A DNA stretch of 64,000 bases from Brevundimonas sp. (GCA_004296955.1 SCVB01000011.1:1-64000), one strand, 5' to 3'. Counted from the first letter of the stretch, positions 32,320 to 41,971 are shown. Notes: generated from the sequence alone by a model not told the origin. Numbers and translations are program-made.

Positions 32320-33419
32320 GCCGCCTCTCCCCCTTTGATCATCGTCCACCAGTCCACGCCTTCGGCGTCCCGGACCCGGGTGACCCGGCCCCGATGCAGC
32401 AGATAGTTCAGATGCGCGATCGCCTCGCCCGTGGCCATGCCGCGCACCCCGTCCCCGACCGCACGCGCGAACAGGGCCCCGAACACATCGACGGCCCGCT
32501 TCGGCGTCTGCAAGGTCTTCTCCAGCCGCTTCAGCGACACCTGGTGGCCGCGGATCAGGGCGTCGAGCCGGGTGTGCACGCCATGGAAGGGTTCGCCGTG
32601 CGACGGCAGGATCAGGCCGTCATGCGGCAGCACGTCCTTCATCCGTTCCAGCGACTCCAGCCAGTCGCCCAGCGGGTCGGCGTCCGGCTCGGTCGGCCAG
32701 ACCGACACATTCGACGAAATCCGCGGCAGGATCTGGTCGCCGCCCAGCACCACCCCGTCGGCCTCGCGCCACAGGCAGGCGTGCTCCGGGCTGTGGCCCT
32801 CGCCGACCACCACCCGCCAGTCCTGCCCGCCGATGCTCAGCCGGTCGCCCTCGCGCATCCGCACATAGCCGACCGGCATGGGCGAGACGGCGCGTCCGAA
32901 CTGGCCGAACTCACGACGATAGGTCTCGATCTGGTCCTCGTCCCAGCCGGCGGCGCGATAGTGGACCGCCCCCGCTTCCGGCGCCGGCAGGCCTGTATCG
33001 GCCAGCAGCATCCGGGCGGTGACATATTCGACCCGCGTCATCACCAGCGGCGCGCCCGTGCGTTCGCACAGCCAGCCGGCCAGGCCGATATGGTCCGGAT
33101 GCATATGGGTGCAGATCACCCGCGTCACCGACCGGCCGGCCAGCGGCCCCGCCAGCATGGCCTCCCAGCGGTCCCGCGAATCCGGAATGTTCAGCCCGGT
33201 GTCGACCAGGGCCCAGCCCTCGCCGTCCTCGACCGCATAGACATTGATGTGGTTGAGCGCGATCGGCATCGACAGCCGCATCCACAGCACGCCCGGGGCG
33301 ACCTCCACCGCCTCGCCGAACCCGGGCGGAACCGGATGCGGATAGGTCAGGCCGCGCCCGTCGCGGGTCGCGGGGTCGGTCTCCGTGGGGGGCGCGCCGT
33401 CCGCCAAGTCCGTCTCCAA
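32316..33419 (-). CDS. MBL-fold metallo-hydrolase
   Basis: This 367-residue protein is a metallo-beta-lactamase fold hydrolase. The HxHxDH motif is HMHPDH (residues 105-110), with VGEGHSPEH and LILPSHGEPFHG supplying the later ligands. The C-terminal winged-helix-like region suits LACTB2/hydroxyacyl-type members. It is co-translated with an enoyl-CoA hydratase, which suggests a thioesterase-like role on a CoA derivative. That is an inference. The only start in frame near the N-terminus is TTG at 33419, with no clear ribosome binding site. Confidence 0.88.
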   Translation of the reverse strand: METDLADGAPPTETDPATRDGRGLTYPHPVPPGFGEAVEVAPGVLWMRLSMPIALNHINVYAVEDGEGWALVDTGLNIPDSRDRWEAMLAGPLAGRSVTRVICTHMHPDHIGLAGWLCERTGAPLVMTRVEYVTARMLLADTGLPAPEAGAVHYRAAGWDEDQIETYRREFGQFGRAVSPMPVGYVRMREGDRLSIGGQDWRVVVGEGHSPEHACLWREADGVVLGGDQILPRISSNVSVWPTEPDADPLGDWLESLERMKDVLPHDGLILPSHGEPFHGVHTRLDALIRGHQVSLKRLEKTLQTPKRAVDVFGALFARAVGDGVRGMATGEAIAHLNYLLHRGRVTRVRDAEGVDWWTMIKGGEAA

Positions 33420-33547
33420 TTGAAACTAAGCACTGGATAGCCCGTCGTCGGACTCCCGTCCAGCATCCGCCTGCCTGCCGCCTTGACCCGGCCACACGGG
33501 ACCGCCAAGGGTTTCGACCACGCAATTCCAGCAGCCGGAGTCTTTTT

Positions 33548-34531
33548 GTGGCCAATCTGAAATTCCTCGCCGCCGCGGGCGCCGCCCTGACGCTGGCCCT
33601 GCCGTCGTTCGCCTTCAGCGCAACGGCCGTCGCCGCCGCCGGCGCGAGCGTCGCCCCGGCGGGCCAGGAACGCCAGGAAACCGAGGCTGAACGTCGCGAA
33701 CGCATCGAGCGGGGCGAGGATCGCGCGCCCCGGCGCGGCCGTGGGCGCGCCCGCGATTCGCAGCCCTCTCCGGAACAGGTGCTGGAAGGCGCCCGCGCGC
33801 TCGCGGCCACCATGGCCGTGGACTGCCAGGTCAGCGACGCGACGCTGCTCGGCGTCGATGCCGAGCGCAAGTCGATCTACGAGGTCGTCTGCGCCAACAA
33901 TGCGGGCCATGTGCTGATCGCCTCGGAGCCGCCGCAACAGTTCAACTGCCTCGAGCTCGCCGGCTCGGCCGCCATCCAGCGCGAGCGGGATCCCGCCGCC
34001 GACGTGGGCCAGCAGTGCACCCTTCCGGCCAACCAGAACGGCCAGGAGGTGATCGGCGGCTGGGCCCGGGAAGCCGGCGTCGCCTGCACGGTCGACGAAG
34101 CCCGCGCCGTCGGCCGGAGCACCCTTGGCAACCTCGTCTATGAAGTCGGCTGCGCCGGGGTCGACGGCTACCGGATGGAGAAGATCGACGGCCAGTGGAA
34201 CCTGCAGGACTGCCTGCAGGTGGTCTCGGTCGGCGGCTCCTGCCGCTTCACCACCGTCGCCGAGCAGAACAGCACCCTGCAGGCCAAACTGGTCGGCACC
34301 GACGCGTCCGACTGCGCCGTGCAGCAGGTCCGGGTCATGGGCCAGAACGCCAACGGCCGCTTCTACGAGGTCAAATGCGCCGCCGAGGGCGTCGGCTACA
34401 TCGCCCGCGTCAAGGACGATGCGACGCAACAGGTCTATGCCTGCGCCACCGCCCAGACCATTGGCGGCGGCTGCACCCTGACCCCGGCCCCGGCCGTGGC
34501 GCCCGCCGCCGCCCCCGCGCCGACCGAGTAA
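33548..34531 (+). CDS. Secreted three-repeat, 12-cysteine protein of unknown function
   Basis: This 327-residue protein has a signal peptide (to about residue 30) and a charged Arg/Glu linker (40-75). Three repeats of about 75-80 residues follow, each with four Cys: 93/115/134/157, 180/202/222/232 and 256/277/299/309. Each has a (Y/V)-YEVxC motif. The Cys spacing suggests repeated disulphide domains outside the cytoplasm. The tail is Pro/Ala-rich. The start GTG at 33548 follows GGAG. I do not recognise the family. Confidence 0.82.
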   Translation: MANLKFLAAAGAALTLALPSFAFSATAVAAAGASVAPAGQERQETEAERRERIERGEDRAPRRGRGRARDSQPSPEQVLEGARALAATMAVDCQVSDATLLGVDAERKSIYEVVCANNAGHVLIASEPPQQFNCLELAGSAAIQRERDPAADVGQQCTLPANQNGQEVIGGWAREAGVACTVDEARAVGRSTLGNLVYEVGCAGVDGYRMEKIDGQWNLQDCLQVVSVGGSCRFTTVAEQNSTLQAKLVGTDASDCAVQQVRVMGQNANGRFYEVKCAAEGVGYIARVKDDATQQVYACATAQTIGGGCTLTPAPAVAPAAAPAPTE

Positions 34532-34556
34532 TCGGACGGACAGCGCCTCGAAACGA

Positions 34557-34584
34557 CGCCCCGGGGTTCGCTCCGGGGCGTTTT
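34557..34584 (+). terminator. Intrinsic terminator after the repeat protein
   Basis: An 8-bp perfect stem (CGCCCCGG at 34557-34564, CCGGGGCG at 34573-34580) is followed by TTTT, 25 nt after the stop of the three-repeat gene. Confidence 0.85.
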
Positions 34585-34638
34585 CGTTTGGGCGATCCCC
34601 GCTTCACAGACCGCCCCGATGCGCCGTAAGCATGGCGT

Positions 34639-35436
34639 ATGCGCATCGCCACCTGGAACGTGAACTCCGTCAACGCCCGCCTGCCGACGGTGCTGGCGTG
34701 GCTGGAGGCGGCCCGGCCCGACGTGGTCGGCTTCCAGGAGATCAAATGCCTGGACGAGAAATTCCCCCGCGAGGCCTTTGAGTCGCTCGGCTACAACGTC
34801 GAGACCAACGGCCAGAAGACCTACAACGGCGTCGCCCTGCTCTCGAAATACCCGCTCTCGGACGTCCGCCGCGGCCTGCCCGGCGCCGACGCCTCGGGCT
34901 TCGAGGCCGAGTTCGAACAGGCCCGCTACATCGAGGCCGTGATCGAAAGCCCGCGCCCGGTCCGCGTCGGCTGCCTCTATCTGCCCAACGGCAATCCGAT
35001 CGGCACCGAGAAATTCGCCTACAAGCTGGCGTGGATGGACCGGCTGCAGGCCCATGCGCGCGACCTGCTGCGCCAGGAAGAGGCCTTCACCCTTTGCGGC
35101 GACTACAACGTCATCCCCACCCCGGACGACGCGAAGAACCCGTCCGCCTGGGTCACGGACGCCCTGTTCCAGCCCGAGAGCCGCGCCGCCTTCCGGGCCC
35201 TGAACAACCTCGGTCTTTCCGAGGCCGGGGCCCTGGGCAAACAGCCGCCGGGGACCTTCACCTTCTGGGACTACCAGGCCGGCGCCTGGCAGCGCGACCA
35301 CGGCATCCGCATCGACTTCCACCTCCTGTCTCCGCAAGCCGCCGACCGCTTCGTCGGGGTCGAGACCCATCGCGACGCCCGCGACATGGACAAGCCCTCG
35401 GACCACGTCCCCGTCGTCGTCGAGCTGGAGGACTAG
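34639..35436 (+). CDS. xth: Exodeoxyribonuclease III
   Basis: This 265-residue AP endonuclease / 3'-5' exonuclease acts in base-excision repair. It has RIATWNVNSVNARL, the catalytic Glu in VGFQEIK, GDYNVIP, and the terminal SDHVPVVVEL with catalytic His. The length equals the ExoIII family norm. The next gene starts 3 nt later on the same strand. Confidence 0.96.
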   Translation: MRIATWNVNSVNARLPTVLAWLEAARPDVVGFQEIKCLDEKFPREAFESLGYNVETNGQKTYNGVALLSKYPLSDVRRGLPGADASGFEAEFEQARYIEAVIESPRPVRVGCLYLPNGNPIGTEKFAYKLAWMDRLQAHARDLLRQEEAFTLCGDYNVIPTPDDAKNPSAWVTDALFQPESRAAFRALNNLGLSEAGALGKQPPGTFTFWDYQAGAWQRDHGIRIDFHLLSPQAADRFVGVETHRDARDMDKPSDHVPVVVELED

Positions 35437-35439
35437 CCT

Positions 35440-35955
35440 GTGGCCGACGTGCTCCGGGTCATACTGCTGGTGGCCCTGGCGGCGGCGGCCCTGACCACGG
35501 GTGCCCTGGTCCTGGCCTGGTGGATGGAGCCGATCCGCCGGATGCGCCGGGCCCTGCTCAAATCGCTCGGCGCCACGCCCGAGGCCGAGGCCCTGTCGCC
35601 CGCCGAGGGCCGCGCCGCCGGCCTCGACTTCGACGGCGCCCAGGTCGCGGTGCTGTGGAACCGCGGGGGTTCGGGGCTGGTCTATGCCTTCGAGGAGATC
35701 GAGGGCGGCGAGATCATCGTCGACGGCCACGTCGTCGCCCGCGTCCGCCGCGGCGAGGCGCGCAAGGCGCTCGACCTCATGGCCCCCGACGCCGAACAGG
35801 TGGTGCTGCGGTTGATGTTCGCGGACGCCCGCCATCCCGAATTCGAACTGGCCCTCTGGGACGCCACCCTGCCGGTCCAGACCAGCTCCCCCGGCGAAGC
35901 CCTCCGCCTCGGCCGCCGCTGGCTCTCCCATCTGGAAGCGCTGCTGAAGGGTTGA
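35440..35955 (+). CDS. Membrane-anchored hypothetical protein
   Basis: This 171-residue protein has one N-terminal membrane helix (about residues 6-28) and an Arg-rich inner-face segment. A soluble alpha/beta-looking domain follows with VAVLWNRGGSGLVYAFEEIEGGEIIVDGH and a C-terminal helix. It has a GTG start, 3 nt after xth, and is likely cotranscribed. The family is not recognised. Confidence 0.75.
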   Translation: MADVLRVILLVALAAAALTTGALVLAWWMEPIRRMRRALLKSLGATPEAEALSPAEGRAAGLDFDGAQVAVLWNRGGSGLVYAFEEIEGGEIIVDGHVVARVRRGEARKALDLMAPDAEQVVLRLMFADARHPEFELALWDATLPVQTSSPGEALRLGRRWLSHLEALLKG

Positions 35956-35983
35956 CCGGAGACCCCGCGCGCCAGCGCGAGAG

Positions 35984-36216
35984 GGTTCATCACAACGGGC
36001 ACAACGACGTCACAACGGACACAACGGGACCGTGGACGTGTCCAGCTCGGCGGAATTCTTCCGTGGATATGGGATTGCGGCATTCGCCGCCTTGCCCGAT
36101 CGAGGCCTTGGCCTCGATCCAGAGTCTTCTCCTTGTTCGACGGCCCGCCCCGATCTGTCATCCTCGCAGGACCCGTTGTGCCCGTTGTGACCGCGTTGTG
36201 CCCGTTGTGATGAACC
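35984..36216. repeat. Large inverted-repeat element built of CACAACGGG units
   Basis: Two 45-nt arms (35984-36028 and 36172-36216) are inverted copies with 42 of 45 positions matching. Each arm holds four units of the type CACAACGGG. The 143-nt centre contains a perfect 10-bp hairpin, GATCGAGGCC/GGCCTCGATC, near 36095-36116. Both strands translate to the same odd HNGHN/TTGTTG-like peptide, so reading frames here are artefacts. The design suggests a mobile-element relic or a structured RNA. Confidence 0.75.
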
Positions 36217-36344
36217 AACTCTCGTCAGGTCGAGGATCCAGGGGCGAGGCAACTCACACGGATGGCCCCGCCAGCCCTTCCTCCCCCGCCCCCGGACCGC
36301 TAGAACCCCCCATTCCCTGTGACCGAGTACCCTGAGGAGCCCCC

Positions 36345-37250
36345 GTGGCCCGCCTGTTCGACGCCTACATCATTGCTGACTGGACCGCCGCCGAAGGCAA
36401 GAAGCTGGGCGAAGGCTCGGTCTGGATCGGCGTGGCCAAACGCGACGTGCGGTTCCGCCTCTATACCGAGACCCACAATGTGGCGACGCGGGCCGAAGGC
36501 GAGGCCCTGCTGGCCTCCCTGCTGGCCGAGCACCGCAAGCGCGGCGACCGGGTGCTGGTCGGCTTCGACTTCAATTTCGGCTTCCCCGCCGGCACGGCCG
36601 CGCGGCTCAAGCTGACCGGAACCCCGTGGTCGGCGATGTGGAAATTCCTCGCCTCCAACGTGGTCGACAAGGCCGACAACACCAACAACCGCTATCAGGT
36701 CGCGGCCAAGATCAACCGGCTGATGACCGACGAGGCCTGGCCCATGTGGGGCGCGCCCGCCAACCAGGCCCAGCGCTGGCTGACCACGACCAAGCCCCCC
36801 GCCGGCGCGGGCGCCGACATCCCCGAATATCGCGCCACCCAGGACGCGGTCCGCAAGGGCAAGCTGCAGCCCAAGTCGGTCTGGCAGATGCACGGCGCCG
36901 GCGCCGTCGGCGGCCAGACCCTGGTCGGCGTCCCGGCCGTGCGCCGCCTGCTGGAGAAGCTCGGCCCCTCGGGCGCCGTCTGGCCCTTCGGCACCGGCTG
37001 GCGCGCCCTGGATACGGCGGACGTCGAGCCGCTCTCGGCCCTGGTGGTCGAGGTCTATCCCTCGATGTTCGACGCTAAACCCAATGAGGGTGAGTTCAAG
37101 GACCAGGCCCAGGTGCGCGTCACCGCCGAGCATTTCGCCAAACTCGACGAGGCCGGAACCCTGTCCGCCGCCTTCGCTCCGCCCAAGGGCGCCGACGAGG
37201 CCCTGATCGAGAAGGTCGAGCAGGAAGAGGGCTGGATTCTGGGGGCGTAA
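36345..37250 (+). CDS. DUF429-like predicted RNase H-fold protein
   Basis: This 301-residue protein has an N-terminal strand-Asp-Trp motif (YIIADWTAAEG). GFDFNFGFP follows at about residues 73-81. Both are hallmarks of the DUF429 family, thought to adopt an RNase H fold. The C-terminal part (VEVYPSMFDAKP) also fits. No catalytic activity is known. The GTG start at 36345 follows GAGGAG. The gene lies just after the inverted-repeat element. Confidence 0.65.
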   Translation: MARLFDAYIIADWTAAEGKKLGEGSVWIGVAKRDVRFRLYTETHNVATRAEGEALLASLLAEHRKRGDRVLVGFDFNFGFPAGTAARLKLTGTPWSAMWKFLASNVVDKADNTNNRYQVAAKINRLMTDEAWPMWGAPANQAQRWLTTTKPPAGAGADIPEYRATQDAVRKGKLQPKSVWQMHGAGAVGGQTLVGVPAVRRLLEKLGPSGAVWPFGTGWRALDTADVEPLSALVVEVYPSMFDAKPNEGEFKDQAQVRVTAEHFAKLDEAGTLSAAFAPPKGADEALIEKVEQEEGWILGA

Positions 37251-37295
37251 TCCCGGCGTCATCGGGATGTCGCCGCCAGCCTCTACCGCGGGGGC

Positions 37296-38282
37296 ATGAT
37301 CCGATTCATCCTTGCGGCGATCCTCATCCTCACCGGGAGCCCCGTGCTGGCCCATCCGTTGATCATCGCCCACCGCGGCGCCTCGGGCGAACGACCCGAG
37401 CACACCCGCGCGGCCTATGAGCGGGCGATCGACCAGGGCGCCGATTTCATCGAGCCCGATCTGGTCATGAGCCGCGACGGCGTCCTGATCGTGCGGCATG
37501 AGAACGAGATCGGCGGCACGACCGACGTCGCCGCCCGTCCGGAATTCGCCGATCGCCGCGCCACAAAATCGGTCGACGGCGAAACCCTGACCGGCTGGTT
37601 CACCGAGGACTTCACCCTCGCCGAGCTGAAGACCCTGCGCGCCCGCGAACGCCTGCCCGAGCTTCGTCCGGCCAACACCGCCTTCGACGGCGCCGAGCCG
37701 ATCCTGACCTTCGAGGAGGTCCTCGACATCGCCGCCGCGGCGGGCCTCGGCGTCGTCCCCGAGCTGAAGCACCCGACGTATTTCAACGCCCTCGGTCTGC
37801 CGATGGAGGACGCCTTCGTCGCCATCCTTGAGCGGCGCGGCCTGACCGGCGCCGACGCCCCGATCCTGATCCAGTGTTTCGAGGTCGGCCCCCTGCAGCG
37901 CCTCCGCGCCCGCCTCGCCGCGCCCCTGCTGCAGCTGGTCGCCGCAACCGGCGGCCCGTTCGACCGCCCGGACCTCGACTACGCCGCCATGACCACGCCG
38001 TCGGGCCTCGCCGCTGTCGCCGCCTGGGCCGACTGGATCGGCGTCGACACAGCCCTGATCGAACCCGCGCCCGGCGCCTCGACCACCCTGATCGCCGACG
38101 CCCACGCCGCCGGCCTCAAGGTGGCCGCCTGGACCTTCCGCGCCGAGAACGCCTTCCTGCCCGGGCCCGACCGCCTCGGCGACGACCCCGCCGCGCACGG
38201 CCGGCTGCGGGAGCGACTGGCGCGGTTCACGGACTATGGCCTCGACGCCGCCTTCATGGACCAGCCGGTTCTGGGCCGCTGA
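37296..38282 (+). CDS. Glycerophosphodiester phosphodiesterase
   Basis: This 328-residue secreted GDPD has a signal peptide of residues 1-19. The catalytic start LIIAHRGASGERPEHT has His 26 and Arg 27. FIEPDLVMSRDGVLIVRHE supplies the metal ligands and second catalytic His. It hydrolyses glycerophosphodiesters to glycerol-3-phosphate and an alcohol in the periplasm. The rest of the TIM barrel is intact, with PELKHPTYF at mid-protein. Confidence 0.95.
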   Translation: MIRFILAAILILTGSPVLAHPLIIAHRGASGERPEHTRAAYERAIDQGADFIEPDLVMSRDGVLIVRHENEIGGTTDVAARPEFADRRATKSVDGETLTGWFTEDFTLAELKTLRARERLPELRPANTAFDGAEPILTFEEVLDIAAAAGLGVVPELKHPTYFNALGLPMEDAFVAILERRGLTGADAPILIQCFEVGPLQRLRARLAAPLLQLVAATGGPFDRPDLDYAAMTTPSGLAAVAAWADWIGVDTALIEPAPGASTTLIADAHAAGLKVAAWTFRAENAFLPGPDRLGDDPAAHGRLRERLARFTDYGLDAAFMDQPVLGR

Positions 38283-38573
38283 GGCCTCCCTTCCCGCCCC
38301 CGATCCTCCGTCCCCTTTCGACCCCCGAAGCGCCCTTCCCGCCCCTCCGCAAAATATTTCTCCTCAGCGCAGGTTGGCGCCCCCGTAAAATAGACCCCGG
38401 CGCTCCCCGGACCGCCGCCGGTCTTTGACAATCCAGCCCGCCCGCGACCGCCCCAGGCGCGGTGTAACCCACGCGCCGGCCGCGCATAGCCCGCGCGCAG
38501 CGAGGGTCGGGAAGGCAGCTTTTCGGCATTTTTTGGAGGAGCTTCAGGCAGCACACCGGAAAGTGGTCGGCCA

Positions 38574-38789
38574 CTTGTCATCCCGGCCGAAGCGAAGCGG
38601 AGAGCCGGGACGCGCCAGCACACAAACGTCTCGCTCCCGGACGCTGCGTCAGCAGCGAGCCGGGAGACAGGTCAGGCCACAGCGCGGTGCCCACCCTCCT
38701 CCCGGATAATCGAAGGCGATTTCCGGGAGGCTCACAGAAACGGGAGCCACCGTCCCGGCTCTCCGCTTCGCTTCGGCCGGGATGACAAG
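38574..38789. repeat. Intergenic inverted-repeat element with 39-bp perfect arms
   Basis: A 39-nt arm at 38574-38612 recurs as an exact reverse complement at 38751-38789, with 138 nt between. The centre has two further hairpins: CTCCCGG/CCGGGAG near 38632-38661 and CCTCCCGG/CCGGGAGG near 38698-38730. The arm contains CGAAGCGAAGCGGAGAG and begins TCATCCCGG. Such elements are scattered in alphaproteobacterial intergenic DNA (established only as general knowledge). The upstream part, 38283-38573, holds no supported gene. Confidence 0.85.
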
Positions 38790-38806
38790 TTCTCACCCGG
38801 AGAGGG

Positions 38807-40969
38807 TCAGCCCCCAACCATCCCGAAGTCCGCCACCCGGCCCATGACCGCCCGCACCTGCCCCAGCAGTTTCAGCCGGTTCTCCCGCTCGGCGGCCACC
38901 TCGGAGTTGACCATCACCTTGTCGAAGAAGGCGTCGACCGGGGCCCGCAACCGCGCCAACGCCGTCATGGCGGCGGCGAAATCCTCGGTCTCCAGCGCGG
39001 CGTCCACGGCGGTCGCGGCGGCGGCGGCGGCGAAGGCCAGGGCGCTTTCCTGCTCCGGCTGACCCGGCAGGCCGGTCTGCACCATGCCGGTCGGCACGGC
39101 GCCCTTCTTCTCCTCGGCCTTGAGGATGTTGGACGCCCGCTTGTACCCGGCCAGCAGATTCGCCCCGTCGTCCGTAGCGAGGAAGCCGTCCAGCGCCTCC
39201 ACCCGCCGCACGATGCGGACGAGGTCGTCGTCGCCCAGCGCGAAGACGGCGTCGACGAGATCGTGGCGCTTGCCCTGATCGCGGAGGAGAACCTTCAGGC
39301 GGTCGGCGAAGAAGGCGAGGATGTCCCGACTCCCATTGACCATGACTGCAATCTGAGACGTCCAGCCCGCCTGTTCCGCGGCCTTCTCAAGGTCGAAGCC
39401 TGCTTCTCTGACGAGTTCATACGGTGCCCGACCGAGCTTGCGCAGCGGCTCGGTCGCGAGATGCTCTGAGACGACCCAGAGATGGGGTATGGCGACCCGC
39501 GTAAGCTTGAGGCGCGCGCCATTTTCGAGGATCAAACGAATGATCCCCAGCGCCGCCCGCCTCAGCGCAAACGGGTCCTTCGACCCCGTCGGCTTCTCAT
39601 CGATCGCGAAGAACCCGACCAGCGTGTCCAGCTTGTCCGCCAGCGCCACCGCCACCGTCAGCGGCGCGGTCGGCACCGAGTCCGCCGGCCCCTGCGGCTT
39701 GTAGTGATCGCGCACGGCGTCGGCGACGGCGTCCGGATGGCCGAAGGCGCGGGCGTAATAGCCGCCCATGACGCCCTGCAGCTCCGGGAACTCCCCCACC
39801 ATGCCCGAGGCCAGATCGGCCTTGGCGATCCGCGCAGCCGCCTCGGCCTGATCCGGATCGGCTCCGACCAGCGGCGCGATCTCCCGCGCCAGCGCCGCGA
39901 TCCGCTCGACCCGCTCGGCCAGCGTCCCCAGCTTGGCATGGAAGGTCACCCCCTCCAGCTTCTTCGACCAGACCTCGAAGCCGGCCTTCAGGTCCTCGTC
40001 CCAGAAGAAGCGGGCGTCATCCAGACGGGCCGACAGCACCCGGCTGTTGCCGGCGGCCAGGGCCTTGCCGCCGTCGGTCGCCTCGACATTGGCCACCACC
40101 ACGAAATGCGGGGCCAGGCCATGCGTCGCCGGATCGCGCACCGCAAAATACTTCTGGTGCACCTTCATCGACAGCCGGACCACCTCGGGCGGCAGGCTGA
40201 GGAAGGCCGGGTCCATGTCGCCCAGGATCGGCGTCGGCCATTCGGCCAGCCCCGCCACCTCGTCCAGCAAGCCGTCGTCATCGACCAGCGCCAGACCCCG
40301 GTCGGCGCAGACCTTCTGCGCCGCCTCGAGGATCTTCAGCCGCCGGTCGACGGCGTCGAGCATGACGAAATCGCTTTCCAGCTTCGCGCGGTAGTCGGCG
40401 AAATCCTTGACCGCGAACGGCCGGCCACAGCCGAGGAAGCGATGCCCCTCGGTCAGGTCGCCCGAGACGATGCCGTCGATCTCGAACGGCACGACATGGC
40501 CGTCGAACAGGGCGACGATCCGCTTCAGCGGCCGCACCCAGCGCAGGCTGCCCGAGCCCCAGCGCATCGACTTGGGCCAGGGGAAGCCGCGCACGATCTG
40601 GTCGACCATGTCCGGGATCAGGGCCGCCGTCGGCTGGCCCTTGCTGCTGAGCACGGCGAAGAAGACGCCGTCGCGCTCGACCAGCTGGTCCTTCGTCAGG
40701 CCGGTCTTCCGCAGGAAGCCCTCCAGCGCCTGCTCCGGCGCATTGGCCCGCGGTCCCTTGACCTCTTCCTCGCGGTCCGGCGTCGCCGCCGGCAGCCCCT
40801 CGACCACCAGCGTCAGCCGCCGCGGCCCGGCGAAGGTCGTCAAGGAATCGTACGTCAGCCCCGCGGCCTTCAGCCGCTCCGCCGCCATCCGCTCAAGGTC
40901 GCGCGCCGCCCCGCCCTGCATGCGGGCCGGGATCTCTTCGGAGAACAGTTCGACAAGCAGCTGGGCCAT
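38807..40969 (-). CDS. glyS: Glycine-tRNA ligase beta subunit
   Basis: This 720-residue beta subunit of the alpha2beta2 glycyl-tRNA synthetase contributes tRNA binding. It starts [17 protein letters not shown]. It has family blocks FPKSMRWG-type (FPWPKSMRWGSGSLRWVRP), EGHRFLG and FEVW..KLEGVTFHAKLGT, with an HD-like domain in the second half and an anticodon-binding C-terminus. Its ATG overlaps the glyQ stop by 1 nt, giving tight coupling. Confidence 0.97.
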   Translation of the reverse strand: MAQLLVELFSEEIPARMQGGAARDLERMAAERLKAAGLTYDSLTTFAGPRRLTLVVEGLPAATPDREEEVKGPRANAPEQALEGFLRKTGLTKDQLVERDGVFFAVLSSKGQPTAALIPDMVDQIVRGFPWPKSMRWGSGSLRWVRPLKRIVALFDGHVVPFEIDGIVSGDLTEGHRFLGCGRPFAVKDFADYRAKLESDFVMLDAVDRRLKILEAAQKVCADRGLALVDDDGLLDEVAGLAEWPTPILGDMDPAFLSLPPEVVRLSMKVHQKYFAVRDPATHGLAPHFVVVANVEATDGGKALAAGNSRVLSARLDDARFFWDEDLKAGFEVWSKKLEGVTFHAKLGTLAERVERIAALAREIAPLVGADPDQAEAAARIAKADLASGMVGEFPELQGVMGGYYARAFGHPDAVADAVRDHYKPQGPADSVPTAPLTVAVALADKLDTLVGFFAIDEKPTGSKDPFALRRAALGIIRLILENGARLKLTRVAIPHLWVVSEHLATEPLRKLGRAPYELVREAGFDLEKAAEQAGWTSQIAVMVNGSRDILAFFADRLKVLLRDQGKRHDLVDAVFALGDDDLVRIVRRVEALDGFLATDDGANLLAGYKRASNILKAEEKKGAVPTGMVQTGLPGQPEQESALAFAAAAAATAVDAALETEDFAAAMTALARLRAPVDAFFDKVMVNSEVAAERENRLKLLGQVRAVMGRVADFGMVGG

Positions 40970-41856
40970 CAGACGCGCCCCCTTTCCTGCTCGACCCATT
41001 CGGTCGCGCAGGCCTTACACAGATCGCGGATCCGCCCGATGTAGCTCTGCCGTTCAGCCACCGCGATGGCCCCACGCGCGTCCATCAGGTTGAACAGGTG
41101 GCTGGCCTTCAGCACCTGATCATAGGCCGGCAGCACCAGCGCCTGATCCTGCGGCCCCTTCATGGCGAGGAAGCGCGAGACCTCGCCGACCATGTCCTCG
41201 AACCGGCGCTTCAGCCCGTCGACGTCATAGCCGTGGAAATTGGCCTCCGACTGCTGGCGCTCGTTCTCGAGGAAGACCTCGCCATAGGTCAGGCCCTCCT
41301 TGGTGAACTTCAGGTCGTAGACGTTGTCGACGCCCTGGACGTACATGGCCAGCCGCTCCAGCCCGTAGGTCAGCTCGCCCGAGACCACGTCGACCTCGAT
41401 GCCGCCGACGCCCTGGAAATAGGTGAACTGCGTCACCTCCATCCCGTCGCACCAGACCTCCCAGCCGAGACCCCAGGCCCCGACGGTCGGGTTCTCCCAG
41501 TCGTCCTCGACGAAGCGGATGTCGTGCAGCTTCGGATCAATGCCGATCGCCGCCAGCGAGCCGAGATAGAGAGCCTGCAGATCGTCGGGGTTCGGCTTCA
41601 GGATCACCTGATACTGGTAATAGTGCTGTAATCTATTGGGATTTTCGCCATAGCGGCCGTCGCCCGGCCGCCGCGACGGCTGCACATAGGCCGCCTTCCA
41701 CGGGCGCGGGCCCAGCGCCCGCAGCACCGTCGCCGGATGCAGGGTCCCGGCCCCGACCTCGATGTCATAGGGCTGCAGGATCGCGCAGCCCTGATCGCCC
41801 CAGTATTTGTGGAGCGTCAGGATCAGGTCCTGGAAGGCGAGCGGTTCGGTCGTCAC
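40969..41856 (-). CDS. glyQ: Glycine-tRNA ligase alpha subunit
   Basis: This 295-residue alpha subunit carries the catalytic class II core: [66 protein letters not shown] and [11 protein letters not shown]. With GlyS it charges tRNA-Gly. A GTG start at 41856 ([12 protein letters not shown]) is preferred because family members begin close to this point. An ATG at 41919 would add 21 unusual residues. Confidence 0.95.
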   Translation of the reverse strand: MTTEPLAFQDLILTLHKYWGDQGCAILQPYDIEVGAGTLHPATVLRALGPRPWKAAYVQPSRRPGDGRYGENPNRLQHYYQYQVILKPNPDDLQALYLGSLAAIGIDPKLHDIRFVEDDWENPTVGAWGLGWEVWCDGMEVTQFTYFQGVGGIEVDVVSGELTYGLERLAMYVQGVDNVYDLKFTKEGLTYGEVFLENERQQSEANFHGYDVDGLKRRFEDMVGEVSRFLAMKGPQDQALVLPAYDQVLKASHLFNLMDARGAIAVAERQSYIGRIRDLCKACATEWVEQERGRV

Positions 41857-41971
41857 GGGCAGCTTTTTCGTCCGGGGAAGAAGGCGGCGGACCCTAGACG
41901 GGCGGCCCTTGGCGGGCAAGGCGAAGGCCCGCCATACGCTTCCTTAAGCGCCCCCGCGCTATGACCGCCCG

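Noticed and set aside
35991..36210. CRISPR-like direct repeats
   Set aside because: The CACAACGGG units are almost contiguous, without spacers of constant length, and are arranged in two inverted arms. No cas genes are nearby.
36300..38198. A 632-codon minus-strand open frame
   Set aside because: It lies opposite the DUF429-like and GDPD genes, both with clear motifs. The frame is a GC-driven shadow.
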